Shown here piece after piece: positions 7,658-11,741 of a DNA stretch of 11,741 nucleotides. The notes under the pieces are model-generated. The model did not search any database, had not been told where the DNA came from, and was given only the letters and a program-made list of their open reading frames with translations. Numbering within the stretch: the first letter of the stretch is position 1; every line of letters starts with the position of its first letter. The position numbers and the translations under genes are program-made. The stretch is from Desulfovibrionaceae bacterium (GTDB taxonomy: Bacteria > Desulfobacterota > Desulfovibrionia > Desulfovibrionales > Desulfovibrionaceae): NCBI GenBank assembly GCA_900770205.1, contig CAAGJV010000462.1, positions 1-11,741 of the forward strand. Reading direction: 5' to 3'.

Positions 7658-9025
7658 ATGAATCAGCGTGAACAGCTTGCCAGCAGGCTTGGATTTTTGT
7701 TTCTTTCTGCAGGATGCGCCATAGGGTTAGGAAATGTGTGGAGGTTTCCCTACATTACCGGAAAATACGGAGGGGCGGTTTTTCTGGTCGTTTACCTGCT
7801 TTTTCTTCTCTTTGTAGGGTTGCCTGTTCTTATCATGGAATTTTCCGTCGGGAGAGCTACTCAGCGCAATATGGCTCATGCTCTGGCAAAACTGGAGCCG
7901 GCCGGAACATGGTGGCATAAATTCGGTATTGTGAGCCCCATAGGCAGCTATATACTGATGATGTTCTATATGCCTATTGCAGGATGGATGCTCTGCTATT
8001 GCTGGTTTATGCTGACAGGGCATCTCAATGTTCCGGTTGAACAGGTACCGGCTGTTTTCGGCAGCATGCTTGGAGATCCTTGGCTCATGCTTTTCTGGAC
8101 GGTAGTTGTTTCTCTTTCCTGTTTCTGGATATGCGGGCTAGGGTTGCAGAAGGGCGTAGAAAGAGTTGTAAAAATAATGATGGCAGGGTTGCTGGTGCTT
8201 ATTCTAGGGCTGGCTCTGCATTCCTGTTTTCTGGAGGGAGCATCCAGAGGCTTAAGCTTTTATCTTGTTCCCGATATTCATAGAGCTTTGGAAGCCGGAA
8301 TAATGTCTCTTATTAATGATGCCATGAATCAGGCGTTTTTTACGCTAAGCGTCGGCATGGGCAGTATGTGCATCTTTGGCAGTTATCTGAAGAAAGAACG
8401 ATCGCTGACGCAGGAATCTGTTCTTATTGTCGTACTTGATACGTTTGTCGCACTTACGGCCGGGCTTATCATCTTTCCGGCATGCTTTTCCTTTGGAGTA
8501 ACTCCCGATGCCGGCCCTGGGCTTATTTTCATTTCCCTGCCTAATATTTTTAACAATATGACGGGTGGCCGTTTCTGGGGAACACTCTTTTTCGTGTTTA
8601 TGAGCGCGGCATCGCTTACAACTGTCATTGCTGTTCTGGAAAATATCATAGCATTTTTTATGGATGGCCATGGCTGGTCACGTAAAAAGGCGACAGTTGT
8701 CAATTTCTTTGTTCTTACCTTGCTTACCCTTCCCTGCATTCTTGGATTCAATGTCTGGTCAGAATTTGAGCCGTTTGGAAAGGGAAGCTGTGTCCTTGAC
8801 CTGGAAGATTTTATCATCAGCAACAATATATTGCCTCTAGGGTCTTTTCTTTTCATGCTTTTCTGCTGTCACCGATACGGATGGGGCTGGAATGGATTCA
8901 TTAAAGAGGCTGATACGGGAAAAGGAATGAAGTTTCCAAAAATCCTTCGCTTTTACCTGACATGGATATTACCGGTCATTTTTCTTTTTATTTTTGCAGA
9001 AGGATATATTCAAAAGTTTTTTTAG
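7658..9025 (+). CDS. Sodium-dependent transporter, NSS/SNF family (first of tandem pair)
   Basis: Na+-coupled symporter with the LeuT fold in the inner membrane; bacterial members usually take up amino acids or related amines, and the substrate here is unknown. At 455 aa it matches the 11-helix bacterial type (MhsT- or Tyt1-like) rather than 12-helix LeuT, and it ends in a single hydrophobic helix. TM1 has the family signature AGCAIGLGNVWRFP (18-31), with N26 matching Na1 ligand N27 of LeuT and R29 the outer-gate arginine. FFTLS in TM6 (227-231) supplies T229. TM7 has D261 where LeuT has Asn286, as recalled for MhsT. TM8 has SAASLTT (316-322), a Na2-type motif. D384 in LDLEDF matches the outer-gate aspartate D404. 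It lies 73 bp before a close paralogue and is probably cotranscribed with it. Confidence 0.93.
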   Translation: MNQREQLASRLGFLFLSAGCAIGLGNVWRFPYITGKYGGAVFLVVYLLFLLFVGLPVLIMEFSVGRATQRNMAHALAKLEPAGTWWHKFGIVSPIGSYILMMFYMPIAGWMLCYCWFMLTGHLNVPVEQVPAVFGSMLGDPWLMLFWTVVVSLSCFWICGLGLQKGVERVVKIMMAGLLVLILGLALHSCFLEGASRGLSFYLVPDIHRALEAGIMSLINDAMNQAFFTLSVGMGSMCIFGSYLKKERSLTQESVLIVVLDTFVALTAGLIIFPACFSFGVTPDAGPGLIFISLPNIFNNMTGGRFWGTLFFVFMSAASLTTVIAVLENIIAFFMDGHGWSRKKATVVNFFVLTLLTLPCILGFNVWSEFEPFGKGSCVLDLEDFIISNNILPLGSFLFMLFCCHRYGWGWNGFIKEADTGKGMKFPKILRFYLTWILPVIFLFIFAEGYIQKFF

Positions 9026-9026
9026 C

Positions 9027-9063
9027 ATGATGTTCTCCTGCTTATGTGGTGAAAAAACATCAT
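9027..9063 (+). repeat. Short inverted repeat between the two NSS genes
   Basis: ATGATGTT (9027-9034) and AACATCAT (9056-9063) are perfect 8-bp arms separated by 21 nt, starting two bases after the first NSS stop codon. The stem is A/T-rich and no T-tract follows, so a full terminator is unlikely. It could be a weak processing or attenuation site that lowers expression of the second gene, or chance. Confidence 0.3.
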
Positions 9064-9098
9064 TATCTTGTTAACTGGCAGTATAGAGGAAGTCGTTT

Positions 9099-10463
9099 AT
9101 GCATCGTGAGAAGATGGCCAGTCGGATAGGTTTTCTTTTCGTTTCCGCCGGCTGTGCCATAGGGCTCGGAAACGTTTGGAGATTCCCTTATATTACGGGA
9201 AAATATGGCGGTGCCGTTTTTGTTGCTGCTTATCTGTTTTTTCTGCTCATGCTGGCTCTGCCCCTGCTTATTATGGAATTTTCTGTAGGGAGAGCATCAC
9301 AGCAGAATCTCGGAAATGCTCTTCGCGTGCTGGAACCAGAAGGTTCTTCATGGCACAGAATGGGCTGGATAAGCATTGTGGGCAGCTATCTGCTTATGAT
9401 GTTTTACATTCCCGTTGCGGGGTGGATGCTTTTTTATGTATGGAAAACAGCCTCAGGAGCTTTGGATATTGCTCCTGAACAGATGGGCGCAGCCTTTGGT
9501 TCCATGCTTGCCGATCCATGGTCTATGACATTTTGGGCTTTTCTGACTTCTCTCATAGGATTTGCCGTTTGTGGGCTGGGCTTGCGCAATGGAGTGGAAC
9601 GTGTGGTCAAAGTCATGATGACAGGGCTTCTTGTCATTATGATAGGGCTTGCCGTCCGCTCTGTCACTCTCCCCGGAGCTCTGGAGGGGCTTTCTTTCTA
9701 CCTGGCTCCGGATTGGGAAAGAGCTGTGGAAGCCGGCATAGGAAGTCTTTTGAATGATGCCATGAATCAGGCATTTTTTACTCTGGGGCTTGGCATAGGC
9801 TCCATGTGTATTTTTGGCAGTTATCTTGGGCGTGAGTATACCATTACACAGGAGTCGCTGTGGATAGTCTGCCTGGATACGTTTGTCGCTCTGATGTCTG
9901 GATTTATTATTTTTCCGGCATGCTTTGCTTTTGGAGTGGAGCCTGGAGCTGGGCCCGGGCTCATATTCATCACTCTTCCCAATGTGTTTAATTCCATGTC
10001 TGGCGGGCATTTCTGGGGAACGCTGTTTTTTGTATTCATGAGTGCGGCGGCACTGACAACGGTTATCACCGTCATTGAAAATATCATATCATACAGCATG
10101 GATGTATGGCATTGGTCTCGCCGCAGAGCAACATGGATAAACGGAATGATTCTCACTGTACTGACTTTGCCATGTATATTGGGATTCAACGTTTTTTCTG
10201 GAATACAGCCCCTTGGAACAGGGAGTACGTTGATGGATCTGGAAGATTTTATTCTCAGCAACAACCTTCTTTCCCTTGGCGCCATAACATTTATGCTTTT
10301 CTGCTGCCATAGGTTTGGATGGGGATGGGATAAATTCATGACAGAAGCAGATTCTGGCCAGGGTGTAAAATTTCCCAAATGGCTGCGTTTTTATGTGACA
10401 TGGATACTTCCCTGCATAGTCGTGTTGGTTTTTATTCAGGGATATGTCCAGAAGTTTTTATGA
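9099..10463 (+). CDS. Sodium-dependent transporter, NSS/SNF family (second of tandem pair)
   Basis: A paralogue of the preceding gene: 454 aa, colinear throughout and roughly two thirds identical by eye (about 72% over the first 106 aligned residues). It keeps the same key positions: AGCAIGLGNVWRFP in TM1, FFTLG in TM6, LDTFVAL in TM7, SAAALTT in TM8 and LMDLEDF in TM10. It also has an 11-helix layout ending in QGYVQKFL. Na+ coupling should therefore be retained, while differences fall mostly in the middle (about 115-205). AGAGGA at 9085-9090 is spaced 8 nt from the ATG, a clearer ribosome-binding site than that of the first copy. A tandem duplication followed by divergence is the simplest origin. 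The two could serve different substrates or form a pair; NSS dimers are known, but heterodimerisation here is only conjecture. Confidence 0.93.
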   Translation: MHREKMASRIGFLFVSAGCAIGLGNVWRFPYITGKYGGAVFVAAYLFFLLMLALPLLIMEFSVGRASQQNLGNALRVLEPEGSSWHRMGWISIVGSYLLMMFYIPVAGWMLFYVWKTASGALDIAPEQMGAAFGSMLADPWSMTFWAFLTSLIGFAVCGLGLRNGVERVVKVMMTGLLVIMIGLAVRSVTLPGALEGLSFYLAPDWERAVEAGIGSLLNDAMNQAFFTLGLGIGSMCIFGSYLGREYTITQESLWIVCLDTFVALMSGFIIFPACFAFGVEPGAGPGLIFITLPNVFNSMSGGHFWGTLFFVFMSAAALTTVITVIENIISYSMDVWHWSRRRATWINGMILTVLTLPCILGFNVFSGIQPLGTGSTLMDLEDFILSNNLLSLGAITFMLFCCHRFGWGWDKFMTEADSGQGVKFPKWLRFYVTWILPCIVVLVFIQGYVQKFL

Positions 10464-10481
10464 AAATTTAATGAAATTTTT
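10463..10481 (+). terminator. Weak all-A/T hairpin after the second NSS gene
   Basis: AAAATTT (10463-10469) and AAATTTT (10474-10480) form a 7-bp A/T stem with a 4-nt loop, followed by one more T. It begins on the last base of the TGA stop codon. It has no G-C pairs, so it would be a poor intrinsic terminator. I see no better one before the cytochrome promoter, so some read-through into the cytochrome gene is possible. Confidence 0.25.
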
Positions 10482-10556
10482 GTCGTGACTGTGTAACTAT
10501 CTGTTTTTTATTCATGATATTCCAACGTTTTCAACCCCTATTTTTTCGTGATTTGG

Positions 10557-10585
10557 TTGACATGATGTTCTAATAATCACATAAT
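10557..10585 (+). promoter_or_regulatory. Near-consensus sigma-70-type promoter of the cytochrome gene
   Basis: A perfect -35 TTGACA (10557-10562) and a five-of-six -10 CATAAT (10580-10585) have the ideal 17-bp spacer. The start of transcription is expected near 10592, leaving a 60-nt leader before the ATG at 10652. The upstream sequence is T/A-rich. This is the best promoter match in the window. Confidence 0.75.
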
Positions 10586-10596
10586 ACGACTGTCTA

Positions 10597-10619
10597 CCCT
10601 TTCTCTAATCTGGAAAGGG
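10597..10619 (+). promoter_or_regulatory. Stem-loop at the 5' end of the cytochrome leader
   Basis: CCCTTTC (10597-10603) and GAAAGGG (10613-10619) form a perfect 7-bp stem with a 9-nt loop, starting about 5 nt after the predicted transcription start. A six-T run (10632-10637) follows 12 nt later, too far for a classic attenuator. A 5' stem-loop this close to the end of the RNA often protects mRNA from decay; that role is inferred here. Confidence 0.45.
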
Positions 10620-10651
10620 GCTTATTAACGATTTTTTCCTCGGAGAATATT

Positions 10652-11497
10652 ATGGATTACAGCAGAAGAGCTATGCTGGGTGCTATGGGCGGATTGGCTG
10701 TTGGCGGTTCCCTTGCTGCCATGTCTGGTACCGTTATTGCTGCTCCTGCCGCACCTGCCATGTCCGCAGGTCAGGATGGTCATTTTGCCCAGATGGGCGG
10801 GGAATTCGGATGGCAGCCCCATAAGCTCGATCCGGCTTACTCTGCCGTCGTTGCCTATAAAGGTTACTGGTACAAGGGATATGCCTGCGGCTATGGTACT
10901 TTTTATGGCATCATAGGGATCATGGCGGAAAAATATGGCGCCCCTTATAATGCCTTCCCCTTCACCATGCTTGAAGCCAATAAGGGCGGCATTTCCGATT
11001 GGGGAACCATCTGCGGTGCGCTGTATGGTGCAGCTGCTGCCTTCTCCTGCTTCTATCCCCGTAAGGAAGCTACTCCCATGGTCAATGAGCTGTTCCGCTG
11101 GTATGAGCAGACGGCATTCCCCATCTACCAGCCCGGTGATGCAGCCCAGGGCGTGAAGGGAGATATCCCCACCAGCGTGGCTAACTCCGTACTCTGCCAT
11201 ATTTCTGTTTCCCGCTGGAGCCATAATACCAAGCTTGCCGCCAACAGCAAGGAACGCAGTGAACGCTGCGGACGTATTACTGCCGATGTGTGCATGAAGG
11301 CCGTGCAGATTCTGAACGCCAAGATCGAAGGCGGAAAGGACTGGAAGGGCGTTCTTGCCAAGCAGGAATCTGTCACCAACTGTACTGCTTGCCATGGCAA
11401 GGGCAAGATGTCTGATATGCAGAAGGGCAACATGGATTGCACTCCTTGCCATAGCGGTTCTCAGGCCACTGCCGACAAGTTCCATAATCATCCGTAG
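10652..11497 (+). CDS. Split-Soret-type dihaem cytochrome c with C_GCAxxG_C_C-type cysteine region
   Basis: Exported electron-transfer protein of 281 aa. Its N terminus has a twin-arginine-like motif (SRRAML, 4-9), a hydrophobic stretch and an Ala-rich end (AAPAAPAMSA, likely cut near residue 39). Two CXXCH haem c sites lie at the C terminus: CTACH (244-248) and CTPCH (263-267). The central region has cysteines at 79, 121, 133, 182, 206 and 214, with CGYGTFYG and CGALYG motifs as in the C_GCAxxG_C_C family, which includes split-Soret cytochrome of Desulfovibrio. That protein is a homodimer with haems at one end and a proposed Fe-S site. GGAG at 10642-10645, 6 nt before the ATG, fixes the start. 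Codon use differs from its neighbours (16 of 18 Lys are AAG; in gyrB 8 of the first 10 are AAA), suggesting high expression. The redox partner is unknown. Confidence 0.88.
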   Translation: MDYSRRAMLGAMGGLAVGGSLAAMSGTVIAAPAAPAMSAGQDGHFAQMGGEFGWQPHKLDPAYSAVVAYKGYWYKGYACGYGTFYGIIGIMAEKYGAPYNAFPFTMLEANKGGISDWGTICGALYGAAAAFSCFYPRKEATPMVNELFRWYEQTAFPIYQPGDAAQGVKGDIPTSVANSVLCHISVSRWSHNTKLAANSKERSERCGRITADVCMKAVQILNAKIEGGKDWKGVLAKQESVTNCTACHGKGKMSDMQKGNMDCTPCHSGSQATADKFHNHP

Positions 11498-11514
11498 TTT
11501 GCCGGCTGTATAAT

Positions 11515-11555
11515 TTACGAGAAAGGGGAGAACATTGTTCTCCCCTTTCTCGTAA
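11515..11555 (+). terminator. Perfect 20-bp inverted repeat after the cytochrome gene
   Basis: Arms 11515-11534 and 11536-11555 are perfect reverse complements around a single T. As RNA this gives a 19-bp stem with a 3-nt loop, including a GGGGAG/CTCCCC core. It starts 17 bp after the stop codon. Only TGCCTTT follows, so the U-tract is poor. It most likely ends or protects the 3' end of the cytochrome mRNA and, being symmetrical, could act on both strands. Confidence 0.8.
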
Positions 11556-11741
11556 TGCCTTTAGGTCGTTGAAGGATCGAATCGATTGAAACAACCCGTT
11601 TTAATGGAGTAACTTTATCATATAAAATTGATGGGTTATTTATAAAATAGCAAATAACTTCATAAAAAATGAAAAAAGTGTTTGACAAAAGGGTAAGAAA
11701 GGAGCAGGTTTCGAAAACGCGCTGAGTTACGGCGAAGGCTG
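11556..11741 (+). other. Non-coding A/T-rich tail; possible upstream region of a gene beyond the window
   Basis: No credible reading frame is present. The stretch 11620-11680 is rich in A-tracts, and a perfect TTGACA sits at 11682-11687 directly downstream, resembling an UP element with a -35. No acceptable -10 follows at 16-18 bp (CAGGTT at 17). From 11712 composition becomes more GC-rich (GAAAACGCGCTGAGTTACGG), like a stable-RNA leader, but I cannot identify any RNA gene. Confidence 0.3.

Noticed and set aside
8383..8856. Basic minus-strand open frames within the NSS genes, repeated at 9821-10378
   Set aside because: They are similar to each other only because the two transporter genes on the other strand are paralogues. 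They are shadows, not a gene family.
9026..9036. The 11-mer CATGATGTTCT, found again at 10561-10571 in the cytochrome promoter spacer
   Set aside because: Two copies of an 11-mer in A/T-rich non-coding DNA, with no shared position relative to a promoter or gene start, is weak evidence for an operator.
10625..11491. Long minus-strand open frame of 288 codons opposite the cytochrome gene
   Set aside because: It mirrors the codon pattern of a clearly real gene with CXXCH motifs, signal peptide, promoter and ribosome-binding site on the plus strand. Its translation has no recognisable family.
11594..11638. Inverted repeat AACCC...GGGTT in the final non-coding stretch
   Set aside because: Only five clean base pairs around a loop of more than 30 nt, with imperfect extension; compatible with chance.
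11682..11710. Full sigma-70 promoter at the window end
   Set aside because: The -35 is perfect but hexamers at 16, 17 and 18 bp spacing match the -10 consensus poorly, so only the -35-like element is reported.
1..11741. CRISPR arrays, insertion sequences, tRNA or rRNA genes, prophage
   Set aside because: No regularly spaced repeats, transposase or integrase motifs, terminal inverted repeats, or recognisable structural RNA sequences were seen on reading through both strands.

Overview
The window looks like the replication-gene neighbourhood of a chromosome from the Desulfovibrionaceae (sulfate- or sulfite-reducing Desulfobacterota) or a close relative. Three things point there. The order dnaN-gyrB-gyrA without recF is what I recall for Desulfovibrio. 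The last gene encodes a split-Soret-type dihaem cytochrome c, a protein described from Desulfovibrio. Base composition is moderate, and I cannot name the species from sequence alone.

Layout. Positions 1-990 hold the 3' part of dnaN (sliding clamp). A 213-bp gap follows, with a long hairpin and a good sigma-70-type promoter, then gyrB (1204-3612) and gyrA (3660-6113), which form a compact pair. The gyrA terminator overlaps the 3' end of a convergent gene for a ClC-type chloride channel or H+/Cl- antiporter (6163-7485, minus strand). A 172-bp divergent intergenic region separates it from two tandem, closely related neurotransmitter:sodium symporter (NSS/SNF) family transporters (7658-9025 and 9099-10463). 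After a 188-bp gap with a near-consensus promoter and a leader hairpin comes the cytochrome gene (10652-11497). It is closed by a perfect 20-bp inverted repeat. The final 186 bp are non-coding, A/T-rich, and end in sequence that resembles the leader of something lying just outside the window.

How the parts fit. DnaN and gyrase are core replication and topology functions near oriC, which probably lies upstream by synteny. The ClC and the two Na+-coupled transporters are inner-membrane ion and solute carriers. The cytochrome is an exported electron carrier with two C-terminal CXXCH haem sites and an upstream cysteine-rich region of the C_GCAxxG_C_C type. It carries its own strong expression signals and a distinct codon bias, so it is probably abundant. 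Nothing here suggests a mobile element, prophage, CRISPR array or defence island. The most interesting points are regulatory and fine-structural: overlapping convergent 3' ends, a poly-G ribosome-binding region, the cytochrome expression cassette, unusual substitutions in GyrB, and an extended clamp C terminus.
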